A stretch of 64,000 nucleotides of DNA from Myxococcales bacterium. Its GTDB lineage: Bacteria; Myxococcota_A; Polyangia; Polyangiales; JADJMO01. Shown here in pieces: positions 39,045-47,608 of the stretch. Below the pieces are notes generated by a model. That model was not told where the DNA came from. It searched no databases and saw only the letters and a program-made list of their open reading frames with translations. The position numbers and the translations under genes are program-made. The stretch is from contig JADJMO010000003.1 in the NCBI GenBank assembly GCA_016709545.1, positions 434,001 to 498,000 on the forward strand, read 5' to 3'. Each line of letters opens with the position of its first letter. The stretch's first letter is position 1.

Positions 39045-39357
39045 GCACCAGGCATGGCAAGGCGGCAGGCCAGCTCCAGGAGGGCAGACGGTGCGTGGTT
39101 CCGGCCAGATTCTTCGGGGCAGGGGCGGGTACGCGCGGGCACGTGCCGGGCACGTGCCTGCGACCGAGGGGCGCGACGAGCGAGAACCTCGGGATACCGC
39201 CGACTCGTCCGCACGACCGGCCAGCAGCGGAGAGGGATCGATGGGGCTGGTCTGGCTGCGCACGATCTCCAGCGGAGCTGCGACATCGCGCTCGAAGTTC
39301 GCCAAGGACACCGAGACCCGTCCGGATCGCCAGCAGGTGGGCCTGGGATACGTCGGG
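39045..39357. other. Intergenic region (313 bp)
   Basis: Between the LuxR-type gene and the FHA/AAA+ gene I see no convincing ORF. I also find no clear sigma-54 (TGGCAC-N5-TTGCA) or sigma-70 promoter, and no terminator hairpin. Promoter elements for the LuxR-type gene should lie here. Confidence 0.4.
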
Positions 39358-40656
39358 TCACCGGTTCTCCTCGGAGCCGCTCTTGTCGAGCAGACGACGG
39401 AGCTGATTGCGATGCACGCCGAGCGCGCGGGCCGTGGCGGTCACGTTGCCCTCCTGGCGGCGGAGCTCCTCCTTCACGCGTTCGAGGTCGAGCGCCGGGC
39501 CCTTCGCGGGCTCGAGCGGGTGCCCTGCGCGAACGTCGAGGTGTTCCACCATCACCTCGTCGCTGCGCTCGGCGACCGCCTTGACGGCTGCCGCGCGCAC
39601 GTTGTGGAGCAGCTCACGGACGTTGCCCGGCCACGGCCGCAGCATGCACGCTTCGATCAGCGCGGGGTGCGGCGGAGGAGCCTTGCGCCGCTCGATCTCC
39701 ATGGCGACGTAGAACGGGATCTCCTCGCGACGCTCCCGCAGCGGCGGCAAGACGACGACGGGTTGTTCGAGCCGGTAGAAGAGGTCCGCCCGGAAGGTTC
39801 CCCGCGCGACACTCGTGCGGAGGTCCCGGTGGGTCGCGAACACGATCTGGGGGTGCACCTGCACGGGGCGAGTGGCGCCGAGGGGGGTGACCTCACCGGT
39901 CTCGAGGACCCGCAACAGCTTCGATTGCACGTCGAGGTCGAGCTCGCCGATCTCGTCCAGGAAGAGGACCCCACCGTCGGCTGCCTGCAGCCACCCCTCG
40001 CTGTCCGTCGCTCCCGAGAACGCGCCACGGCGTGCACCGAGCAGCAGCCGCTCGGCCACCCCCTCGGGAATGGTCGCGCAGTTGACCGCGACGAACGGAC
40101 CGCTCGCCTTCTGAGGACGCCGGAGAACATGGACGTGTCGTGCGATCCGTTCCTTGCCGCAGCCGCTCTCTCCGAGGACCAGGAGGTTGTCTCCCTCGGT
40201 GGCGGCCACGCGGACCATGTCGAGGACCTCGCGCAGCCGAGGGCCGACGACTTCGCCGTCGTTCACGGTGACCGGGTTCTTCTCGAACGGCCTGACGTCC
40301 TCGACGAGGAGCAGCAGCGTGCGTCCGGCTCGGACGACCGACCCCGCGTCGGCGATGTGACCACCCTCGACGCGGACGCCGTCCACGAAGGTGCCATTGC
40401 GACTCCCGAGGTCGCGCACCCGGAAGTGCCCCGCCTTGGCGTCGACGCGGAGGTGCTGACGCGACAGCCGCTCGTCCCGGGAGAAGCGCTCGATCTGGCG
40501 ACCGATTTCCAGGGGCCGAGCGGTGCGGAGAGGGATGCACACAGGCTCACCATTGACGACGATCAACACCACGCCAGGCACCGGGACCCCCGCCGTTGCG
40601 CCAGGGGCGCGATCGTCGAGTGTCTCTGCAGGCGGAACCCCCACGAGGGGCTGCAT
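39358..40656 (-). CDS. FHA-domain sigma-54 enhancer-binding-type regulator
   Basis: The 432-residue protein has an FHA domain (about 45-115, with SRQHLRV and DLGSRNGTFVDG), an AAA+ domain with Walker A GESGCGKE (162-169), the loop GAFSGA (211-216), Walker B FLDEIGE, and FYRLEQPVVVLPPLRERREEIP. A C-terminal FIS-type HTH follows (GNVTATARALGVHRNQLRRL). FHA domains bind phosphothreonine, so a Ser/Thr kinase is the expected input. The sigma-54 contact loop has Ser in place of the canonical Thr of GAFTGA. Such proteins are abundant in myxobacteria; the target is unknown. Confidence 0.93.
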   Translation of the reverse strand: MQPLVGVPPAETLDDRAPGATAGVPVPGVVLIVVNGEPVCIPLRTARPLEIGRQIERFSRDERLSRQHLRVDAKAGHFRVRDLGSRNGTFVDGVRVEGGHIADAGSVVRAGRTLLLLVEDVRPFEKNPVTVNDGEVVGPRLREVLDMVRVAATEGDNLLVLGESGCGKERIARHVHVLRRPQKASGPFVAVNCATIPEGVAERLLLGARRGAFSGATDSEGWLQAADGGVLFLDEIGELDLDVQSKLLRVLETGEVTPLGATRPVQVHPQIVFATHRDLRTSVARGTFRADLFYRLEQPVVVLPPLRERREEIPFYVAMEIERRKAPPPHPALIEACMLRPWPGNVRELLHNVRAAAVKAVAERSDEVMVEHLDVRAGHPLEPAKGPALDLERVKEELRRQEGNVTATARALGVHRNQLRRLLDKSGSEENR

Positions 40657-40708
40657 ACCACGCCCGCCGGAGTGGGGCCGAGTCAGGTCTCGTCCTGCGA
40701 CGTGGTGG

Positions 40709-41116
40709 TCAGCGCGCGCGCATCTTGTTGCCCCTCGCGTCGTGGGTCACCTCGGCGAGGCCGAGGGCCTCCATGAGCGGGGGCACGTACATTCCGAAGC
40801 GGCCGCGGAGGCCCTTCTTGAGCCCATAGAAGCCGCCGATGGGGTTGGTCGCCGCACGGCCCCAGGCCTCGACGGTGCCCGCCTTGGCGTCCTTCTGCTC
40901 GTCGGCGCTGCCGAGCTCCATCCAGTCGCCGTGGGCCTTCAGCATCGCGTGCAGGTCGGCGATGCAGCGGGGATCGTAGTGCAGGACCGTCTTGCCGACC
41001 GTGCACACGAGGAGCTCGCGGCCGCCGATCTCCTCGAGGTGCATCGTGTAGTCCGCGCTCTGCGGCGGCGTCTTGAGGGCGCGCGGCTTGGCCTTGGTGC
41101 CGACGTCGTATTTCAC
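40709..41116 (-). CDS. Conserved small protein downstream of SRPBCC gene
   Basis: The product has 135 residues with a GTG start at 41116 that overlaps the previous stop (GTGA). It contains TMHLEEIGGRELLVCTVG, HYDPRCIADLHAMLKAHGDW and NPIGGFYGLKKGLRGRFGMY. It is soluble, with no known catalytic motif. It forms an operon with the SRPBCC and AraC genes. I do not recognise a named family. Confidence 0.75.
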   Translation of the reverse strand: MKYDVGTKAKPRALKTPPQSADYTMHLEEIGGRELLVCTVGKTVLHYDPRCIADLHAMLKAHGDWMELGSADEQKDAKAGTVEAWGRAATNPIGGFYGLKKGLRGRFGMYVPPLMEALGLAEVTHDARGNKMRAR

Positions 41117-41562
41117 GAGGGGTCTCCTTCTCGGGCCTCGGCCCGCTGTTTCAGGTCCGTGGCGAAGCGGTCGAACGACGCGTCGAACGACGGGATCATC
41201 CGCGCGAAGAGAGGGAAGAACGGGCCGCCGATCTTCTCGTGCATGGAGAAGGTCACGACCCCGGGCTCTTTCTGCTCCAGCGCGTAGGTGCGCCGCCCCA
41301 TGGCGTCGCCCCACACGAGGCGCTCGGGTGCCTGGAACTCGCGCACGGTGAGCTTGAACGTGCGCTCGGGGGCCATCGTCGACCGCAGCGCGATCTTCTT
41401 GCCGAGCGCGATGTCGCCCTCGATCGAGAGGACCGTGGTGTTCCACGACGGGTAGCCGGCGGCGTTGGTGAGCAACGACCAGATCGCCTCTCTGTCGGCG
41501 CGGATGTCGATCGAGACCTCGGTCTCCCGGGAGAAGATGCGCTTGGTGGTCGTGGCTTTCAT
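41113..41562 (-). CDS. SRPBCC-domain protein
   Basis: This 149-residue START/Bet v1-like protein opens with TEVSIDIRADREAIWSLLTN, then SWNTTVLSIEGDIALGKKIA and FQAPERLVWGDAM, the ordinary SRPBCC strand and helix order ending in FDASFDRFATDLKQRAEA. It is the middle gene of an AraC-SRPBCC-small protein operon. The ligand is unknown. It is only distantly similar to the other SRPBCC gene at 7099. Confidence 0.88.
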   Translation of the reverse strand: MKATTTKRIFSRETEVSIDIRADREAIWSLLTNAAGYPSWNTTVLSIEGDIALGKKIALRSTMAPERTFKLTVREFQAPERLVWGDAMGRRTYALEQKEPGVVTFSMHEKIGGPFFPLFARMIPSFDASFDRFATDLKQRAEAREGDPS

Positions 41563-41580
41563 GAGACTCGCAACGTCGCC

Positions 41581-42426
41581 TCACTCGCGGCGTGGGTCTT
41601 GTACGAATTGGACGACGTTGGGGCTGAAGTCGGCCGGACCGTCGGCCGGGAAGTAGCCGACCTGGGCCTTCGGGGCGACGCCCGCGTAGGTCTTGAAGTC
41701 GCGGACGAAGTGCGGCTGGTCGTAGTAGCCGCAGGCTGCGCCCACGGCGGCGAGGGTGCACCCCGGGTCGGTCCGGAGCAACGAGAGGGCCTGCTGGAAG
41801 CGCACGATGCGGGCGAACGTCTTGGGCGTGAAGCCCACGTGGCTGCGGAACAGCCGATCGAGCTGGCGGATGTTGATGCGACCTGCCTCGCAGAGCTCGT
41901 CCATGCGGACGCGGCCTCCCTCGGCCTCGATCCGCGCCTTGAGGACCTGCACGCTCTCCTTGGCCGGGGTGAGCTGGAGTCGACGGCCGAGGTAGGCGTC
42001 GAGGATCTGGGTCTTCTCGGCGGTGCCGTTCGCGCGTCGGAGCGCATATTCGACCGGGAGGACGTCCACCCCGAACACCTGATCGATCGGGACGATCCGA
42101 TCGGTCCAGTGCACGATGGGGAGCGACACGAACGGAGACAGGCCGGCGGTGTGGAAGCGGACGCCCACGATGTCGACCGCTCCCTGCTGGGCGATCTGGA
42201 TGGGCCGACTGCGCTGGGCGTCGAGGTTCGAGGCCTGCTGCAGCCGCGGGCGCTCACCCAGGACCGTTCGCGTGTAGGGGACGCCGAAGTTGAAGACCAG
42301 ATCGGCGCGCGCATCGACGTACACGTCGACCCGCAGGTCGAACGGCGTGGCCTCGGTGGCCGACACGAACCAGTAGTGCTCGATGTACGGCGCGAGGTGG
42401 GCGGCGGGCTTGCTGAGCTGATACAC
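41581..42426 (-). CDS. AraC-family transcriptional regulator
   Basis: The product has 281 residues (GTG start at 42426). It has an N-terminal ligand domain with YIEHYWFVSA and a C-terminal double HTH with INIRQLDRLFRSHVGFTPKT, FARIVRFQQAL and ACGYYDQPHFVRDFKTYAG. This matches the AraC subfamily with a DUF6597-like N-terminal domain. It heads the operon with the SRPBCC gene 18 bp downstream, a common pairing in which the regulator controls its own operon. Confidence 0.92.
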   Translation of the reverse strand: MYQLSKPAAHLAPYIEHYWFVSATEATPFDLRVDVYVDARADLVFNFGVPYTRTVLGERPRLQQASNLDAQRSRPIQIAQQGAVDIVGVRFHTAGLSPFVSLPIVHWTDRIVPIDQVFGVDVLPVEYALRRANGTAEKTQILDAYLGRRLQLTPAKESVQVLKARIEAEGGRVRMDELCEAGRINIRQLDRLFRSHVGFTPKTFARIVRFQQALSLLRTDPGCTLAAVGAACGYYDQPHFVRDFKTYAGVAPKAQVGYFPADGPADFSPNVVQFVQDPRRE

Positions 42427-42440
42427 GGGGCGAGGCGAGC

Positions 42441-42833
42441 TTACCCCGCGTCGCCGGGCTCCGGGCAGGCGTTCGCCGATCCGGCGCTCGCCCTCGTGAC
42501 ACCGACCGCGTAGGCCAGCGCGAACGCGTAGCCGACCACCACCGAGGGGGCGATCGTGCGCAAGAGCTCGGGGGTGCCGAGGAGCAGGTTCACCGCGGCG
42601 TGGAAGCAGGCCGTCGCGGTCGCCGCGAGGAGGGCCGCGCTCGTCGCGCCGAGTCGCCGCGAGAGCAGCTCGACGAGGCCGCCGATGAGCAGGGTCGTCG
42701 TCGCGCTCGACAGGCCCTGGCCGAGCAGCGCGCGCCCCGCCACCCAGGCGCCGTGCCCGTGGTTGGCGAAGGCGGCCCAGCTCCCGTAGACGACGAACGC
42801 CGCGAGGGAGAGGCGCGCGAGGCGATTGCTCAC
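42441..42833 (-). CDS. Small multi-pass membrane protein
   Basis: This 130-residue protein (GTG 42833) has three or four hydrophobic segments (LSLAAFVVYGSWAAFA, TTTLLIGGLVELL, ALLAATATACFHAAVNLLLG, VVVGYAFALAYAVGV). It overlaps the upstream gene's stop by 4 bp (GTGA), so it belongs to that operon, and ends 14 bp before the AraC start. Function is unknown. Confidence 0.75.
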   Translation of the reverse strand: MSNRLARLSLAAFVVYGSWAAFANHGHGAWVAGRALLGQGLSSATTTLLIGGLVELLSRRLGATSAALLAATATACFHAAVNLLLGTPELLRTIAPSVVVGYAFALAYAVGVTRASAGSANACPEPGDAG

Positions 42834-43507
42834 GACGGCCGCGCCCGCCGCAGCGCGCGCCGCGCGTAGACCGAGAGGTTCGTGAGATCGGCGACCGCGA
42901 TGCAGCCGAGCGAGTCCCCGCGCGCCTGGTGCGGGTTGCGCGTGCGGTAGAACGCGGCGTCCGGGTCGTCCTGCTCTTCGCGCGCGATCCCGGTGAGGTA
43001 GCGCACCTCGCCGCTGCGGCGCACGACACCCGCCTCCGCGTCCCAGCCCTCGGTGCCGAGCACCTCGTGGGTCCGGCGCAGGATCGCCTCGACGTGCGGG
43101 GGCGTCGGGGCGCGCCGGTTGGGGTACGCCGACTGCGACGTCTTGAGCATGTGCAGGTAGGAGTCGAGGGTCGACGCGGTGAACACCCAGTACACCGGGC
43201 GGGTCGGTCGACGCAGGCGCGCCCGCAGCCACGCCCAGACGCCGACGCGCTGGACGAAGCCCTGCCGGCGATGTGTCTCCTCGACGAACGCCCACCGCGT
43301 GTAGATGGCGAGGTGCTCGCGCCCCTCGTGGTGGACCGGCACGTACTCGAGGGCGGCGAAGCCCCGGACGTCGCGCTGGCCCGCAGCGAGCAGCCAGAGC
43401 TCGTGGCTGCGGCGCAGGCCGTACTCGAACGAGTCGCGCGACCGCTGCACGAAGCCCGAGTGGAAGTCGTAGAGCGCCTCGGGGTGGTCGGTCGGGGCGA
43501 GCGCCGC
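42830..43507 (-). CDS. GNAT-like protein, N-terminus lost in low-complexity tract
   Basis: About 225 C-terminal residues are readable, from PTDHPEALYDFHSGFVQRSR to RRALRRARPS. The middle (IYTRWAFVEETHRRQGFVQR) looks like the acetyl-CoA loop region of a GNAT acyltransferase, although the Q/RxxGxG/A motif is not exact. The start cannot be placed because the sequence upstream becomes almost pure G/C. The ORF fragment starting at 44048 may be its true N-terminus. Confidence 0.6.
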   Translation of the reverse strand, partial: AALAPTDHPEALYDFHSGFVQRSRDSFEYGLRRSHELWLLAAGQRDVRGFAALEYVPVHHEGREHLAIYTRWAFVEETHRRQGFVQRVGVWAWLRARLRRPTRPVYWVFTASTLDSYLHMLKTSQSAYPNRRAPTPPHVEAILRRTHEVLGTEGWDAEAGVVRRSGEVRYLTGIAREEQDDPDAAFYRTRNPHQARGDSLGCIAVADLTNLSVYARRALRRARPS

Positions 43508-44010
<503 letters not shown>

Positions 44011-44048
44011 GCGGCGACCTCGACGGCGTGCCCGTCGACGTCGAGCAT
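44011..44048 (-). CDS. N-terminal fragment of an interrupted gene
   Basis: An ATG at 44048 overlaps the upstream stop (TGATG) and begins MLDVDGHAVEV before running into the GC-only tract. It is probably the start of the next operon gene, perhaps the GNAT-like protein ending at 42830. Confidence 0.45.
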
Positions 44049-44443
44049 CAATCCTCCACGGGCGCGATGTCCTTCTCGCCGCAGAGCTCGGCGCCGTCGC
44101 CGATGACCACCGTGTACCAGATGCCGTTCTTCGGCGTGCGCGGCCGGTGCTCGAAGAAGTCGAGGAACTCCTTGGCGTTCGGGATCACCTTCGCGTCGAC
44201 CGCCGCGTCGAGGTCGGCGTAGATGGCGTCGATCGCGCCGAGGAACCCGAAGCGGGGCTCGAGCACCACCTGACCGAGCGCGTACTTGGGCACCTTGGGG
44301 TTGCGCGCGAGCTGCCGCACCCGGGTGGCGTCGCGGCCCTTGAGCAACCGGAGCTGCTCGGCCTTGCTGTACGTCTCCTTGGGGGGACGCTTGGTCGCCT
44401 TCTTCTTCGCGCTCTTCTTCGCTGCGCTCTTCTTCGCCGCCAT
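44048..44443 (-). CDS. Lys/Ala-rich tailed protein with YccV/HspQ-like domain
   Basis: The product has 131 residues. The first 20 or so are a basic repeat (AAKKSAAKKSAKKKATKRP), like a histone H1-type DNA- or RNA-binding tail. The rest (YALGQVVLEPRFGFLGAIDA to IWYTVVIGDGAELCGEKDIA) resembles the HspQ/YccV-like fold, whose members begin with xxGQVVxHxxFGxxG and contain WYxVxV. That likeness is from motif memory only. It lies 20 bp after the Zn-ribbon gene in the same operon. Function is unknown. Confidence 0.65.
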   Translation of the reverse strand: MAAKKSAAKKSAKKKATKRPPKETYSKAEQLRLLKGRDATRVRQLARNPKVPKYALGQVVLEPRFGFLGAIDAIYADLDAAVDAKVIPNAKEFLDFFEHRPRTPKNGIWYTVVIGDGAELCGEKDIAPVED

Positions 44444-44463
44444 GGCCGGAAGGATAGATCCGC

Positions 44464-44673
44464 TCAGGCGCCGGCGCGACCGCCGTCGAGCTCGAAGCAC
44501 CCGCACTGCGCGAGCGGGCCGCCGCACCGCGGGCACTCCTCGAGCTCGCAGCCGATCTCGTGCTCGTCGAAGAAGTAGACGCCGCACCCGGGGCAGGGCG
44601 ACTCCTCGCGGTCGCGCTCCTCGCCGAACAGGAGCCGCGTCCACTCGCGGCCGTATCCGACCAGCGCGCTCAC
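44464..44673 (-). CDS. Small Zn-ribbon-like protein (69 aa)
   Basis: A 69-residue product (GTG 44673) with paired cysteines CPGCG, IGCELEECPRCG and CGCFE, consistent with one or two structural zinc sites, preceded by WTRLLFGEERDREESP. The start overlaps the stop of the lipoprotein gene upstream (GTGA). Such small ribbons often modulate a larger partner; none is identified. Confidence 0.7.
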   Translation of the reverse strand: MSALVGYGREWTRLLFGEERDREESPCPGCGVYFFDEHEIGCELEECPRCGGPLAQCGCFELDGGRAGA

Positions 44674-45600
44674 AGGGCCAGGATCCGGACCAGGTCTTCG
44701 CCGGCGGGGCCCTTCTTGACCACCACGCGGACCTTGCCACACGTGAGCGTGCGGGCCTCGTCGGCCTCCTCGGTCGTGCAGTCCTCGCCGACGTGCTTGC
44801 GCACGATGCTCTCGATGCGGTTCTTGGCGCGCATCAGCGCCTCGGCCTGCACGGCGGGGTCGGTCTTCTCGACGGCGCGCACCTCCGCGCCCTCGAGCCA
44901 GTACACGAAACCGTACCTCGGCAGCACCATCGAGATCGCGACGACGAGGCCAGCGGCCGTCTCCATGCGCACCTCGAGGCCGACCTTGCGGTCGAGCGGC
45001 GGGTTCGCCTCGGGGACCGCGTAGCCGAACGTGTAGCGCTTGCTGCAGCCCTCCGGGTCGCACTGGGCCTCGGGCGGGTCGTGGAAGAACGGCTCGGCGA
45101 ACTGACCGTCGTTCTTCTCGAGGGTCGCGCGGTCGACCCGGTAGGCGCTGAGCTTCACGGCCTTCTGGGTCCACGCCTCGATCGTCTCGCCGAGCGCCTT
45201 GCGCGCGGCGTCGGCCTTCTTGCGCGCGTCCTCGAGCGCCTTCTTCTCGCGGGCGGGGCCCTCGATCTGCTCCTTCTCCCAGCTCGCGACGAGCCGGCGC
45301 TCCTCCTCGGCGTGGGGGCCCTGTGGCAGGAGCTCGAGGTAGGCGCGCGCGCCGCCGATCGTGGCCCGCGGACTCGAAGAAGCGGAGCTCGGCGGGGCCG
45401 AACCACGCGGCGACCTCGGCGCGGTACTCGCCGAGGGGGTGGGCGGCGAGGTAGGCCGAGGCGGCGGAGAGGCGCGCGCCGTACGCGTCGGCGAGCTTGT
45501 ACTTGCGGTAGGCGGCGTAGTCGGAGGTGGGCGCGAGCGCGTTCTGCGTGGGCACGCACGCGACGAGCATGGCTGCCACTGCGAGGTGCACCAACCTCAT
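44670..45600 (-). CDS. Coiled-coil lipoprotein, one frameshift
   Basis: The product has about 309 residues. A lipobox (AMLVAC, Cys15) is followed by helices (YAAYRKYKLADAYGARLSAA) up to ELRFFESA, where the frame shifts near 45370. Removing one G gives ESAATIGGARAYLELL, and the next helices are strongly charged (KKALEDARKKADAARKALGE), suggesting a coiled coil. The C-terminal domain includes CDPEGCSKRYTFGYAVPEAN and PRYGFVYWLEGAEVRAVEK. Starts and stops overlap neighbours (ATGA, GTGA). It is an envelope protein of unknown role. Confidence 0.75.
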
Positions 45601-45977
45601 TGCGCGGCCTCCGCGGGGCAGAAATCGCACTCGGGCGGCACGATCGGGCTCGCGGCGACGACGTCGGCGAAGGCCTCGCAGGAGAGCGCCTCGATGGCGC
45701 GCAGGCACACCTCGCCGTCGTGGACCAGCGGGCGGCACCCGGTCGGGAACGTCTGCGGGACCTTGGTCTTGAGGTCGCACGCGCGGCGACAGCCCGCCAG
45801 GGTCTCGAGCCCGCACGCGCGGCACTGCATGCACTCGCTCTCGAGCCGCGCGGTGAAGAACTTCTCGGGGCCGAGCGCGTCGGCCTGCTCGTTGCAGCCG
45901 CCCACGTCGCCGACGGTGGGCGCCGCGGCGAGCACCGAGAGGACCATGACGAGACCGAGGCGAGAGCGATCGATCAC
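45597..45977 (-). CDS. Cys-rich secreted protein
   Basis: A 126-residue product (GTG 45977) with a signal peptide (LGLVMVLSVLAAAPTVGDVG) and eleven cysteines in the mature part, including ECMQCRACGLETLAGCRRAC and PPECDFCPAEAAQ. This suggests a disulfide-rich periplasmic or exported domain. It overlaps both neighbours by 4 bp. No family is recognised. Confidence 0.72.
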   Translation of the reverse strand: MIDRSRLGLVMVLSVLAAAPTVGDVGGCNEQADALGPEKFFTARLESECMQCRACGLETLAGCRRACDLKTKVPQTFPTGCRPLVHDGEVCLRAIEALSCEAFADVVAASPIVPPECDFCPAEAAQ

Positions 45978-46579
45978 GGCAACCTCTCCCACTCGTAGAC
46001 CACGCCGAGCTGGCCCGACAGCACCGGGTAGATCGTGCGGTTCTTGTCGTCGATGGCGGCGCCACCGAACACCGAGCCCACGAGCTCCGCGCGGATGCCC
46101 ACGCCGGCGCGGACGTAGAACGTGCCGGCGAGGCCGAGCTCGAGGCCCGCGGTGGCCTCTGGGTTCAGCACGAGCGGGATGCCGAGGCGCGCGTGCCCAC
46201 CCCACGTGGTGCCGCGGCGGGCGAACACGTAGCTCGGGGTGAGCACGTGCTGGCCGACGCCGGAGAGCGCCGCGTCCCACCGCAGGAGCGCGCCGTGCTG
46301 GAAGCCGAACGGGTCGCCGAAGAGGATGCCCGCGCCGAGCGACGAGTACGGCGCGGTGCGCGACACCGACTCGGCGTTGCTGCCGAGGATGGTGGCGAGG
46401 CGGTAGGGGTTGTTGAACCGCAGGCCGACCCCCACGCCGGCGTCGGTGAAGGCGCGGAAGAACAGGGGGCGCGGGGCCTCGTCGGGGGCGTCCTTCACGT
46501 TCGCGGCGCGCGCCTCGCCGCCCAGGGCCAGCGACAGCCCGACGAGCGCGGCGGCGGCGACGGCGGGGCGCGCGGGCAT
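45974..46579 (-). CDS. Predicted outer-membrane beta-barrel protein
   Basis: The 201-residue protein has a signal peptide (AVAAAALVGLSLALGGEARA) and strand-like repeats with Gly/aromatic turns (AGVGVGLRFNNPYRLATILG, GGHARLGIPLVLNPEATAGL, AGVGIRAELVGSVFGGAAID), ending in QLGVVYEWERLP. It is the first gene of the overlapping envelope operon. It resembles the barrel at 8469 in type but not closely in sequence. Confidence 0.75.
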   Translation of the reverse strand: MPARPAVAAAALVGLSLALGGEARAANVKDAPDEAPRPLFFRAFTDAGVGVGLRFNNPYRLATILGSNAESVSRTAPYSSLGAGILFGDPFGFQHGALLRWDAALSGVGQHVLTPSYVFARRGTTWGGHARLGIPLVLNPEATAGLELGLAGTFYVRAGVGIRAELVGSVFGGAAIDDKNRTIYPVLSGQLGVVYEWERLP

Positions 46580-46596
46580 CGACCCCGAGGGATACC

Positions 46597-47538
46597 TCAA
46601 GACGGGCGGCGACGCAGGATCGAAAGCAGCGCCGCGGCCGCGCTCGACGGCGGCACGTCGCGCGCGGTGACGGCCGCGACGAGGCGACGCGGGCGGCTCG
46701 GCACCCCCACCAGGGGACGGACCGCGAGCCGTCCGGCGCGCACGTCCGCCACGAGGGCCATCGCCGGCAACACCGAGACGCCGAACCCGAGCGCCACGAG
46801 CCGCCCGAGCACCTCGACGCTGGTCGACTCCATGGCCGTGGTGGGCGAGAGGCCCCTCTCGACGAAGGCGGCATCCAGGTGGGCGCGGGCTCCCGTGGCG
46901 CGGTCGAGCAGGAGGAGCGGGTGCTCGGCGAGACGCGCGAGGGGGATGCGCTGGAGCTCGGCGAGCGGGTGGTCGACGGGGCACGCCACGACCTCCTCGA
47001 ACGGGGCGAGGGTGGTGAAGGAGAGGCGCTCCTCGAGCGGACGGCCCAAGGAACGCAGCCCGGGCGGCAGAGGCAGCGTGACGACCCCGAGATCGAGCGC
47101 GCCTTCCGCCACGCGCGCGGCGACCAGGGGGGACGGGCGGTTGTCGAGGGAGAGCTCGACCCCGGGGTGGCGGCGGCGCATCTCGGCGAGCGCCGGGGGG
47201 AGGAAGTGGCACGCGAGGGTGTCGCTCGCCCCGAGCGACAGCGTGCCGGCCCGCAGCGCGCCGAGGGCCGCGACAGCGTCGCGAGCCTGCGCGAGGGCGG
47301 AGAGGGCGCGCTCGGCGTGGGGCAGCAGCGTGCGCGCGGCGTGGGTGGGCACGCTCGCGCGGCCGGCCCGCACGAATAGCGGCTGGCCGAGCGCGCGCTC
47401 GAGCTTGCGGATGGCCTGGCTCACCGCGGACTGGGCCCGCCCGAGGCGCCGCGCCGCGCTCGAGAAGCCCCCCGCGCGGGTGACCTGCACGAAGACGAAG
47501 AGCGCCTCGGCGTCGAGAACGGGGGGCTGACCATCCAT
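46597..47538 (-). CDS. LysR-family transcriptional regulator
   Basis: The 313-residue protein has an N-terminal HTH (LFVFVQVTRAGGFSSAARRL, then RAQSAVSQAIRKLERALGQP) and a C-terminal substrate-binding domain (FGVSVLPAMALVADVRAG). It is divergent from purL, whose start is 70 bp away, and lies 17 bp upstream of the envelope operon on the same strand. It might control either; purL control is not typical. Start is ATG 47538. Confidence 0.92.
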   Translation of the reverse strand: MDGQPPVLDAEALFVFVQVTRAGGFSSAARRLGRAQSAVSQAIRKLERALGQPLFVRAGRASVPTHAARTLLPHAERALSALAQARDAVAALGALRAGTLSLGASDTLACHFLPPALAEMRRRHPGVELSLDNRPSPLVAARVAEGALDLGVVTLPLPPGLRSLGRPLEERLSFTTLAPFEEVVACPVDHPLAELQRIPLARLAEHPLLLLDRATGARAHLDAAFVERGLSPTTAMESTSVEVLGRLVALGFGVSVLPAMALVADVRAGRLAVRPLVGVPSRPRRLVAAVTARDVPPSSAAAALLSILRRRPS

Positions 47539-47608
47539 CGTGGTTCGCGATGGATCCTATCAGGAATCATCCCCTTGTCGCATGGGTGCCGAAGGGGGAG
47601 GGTGCCGC

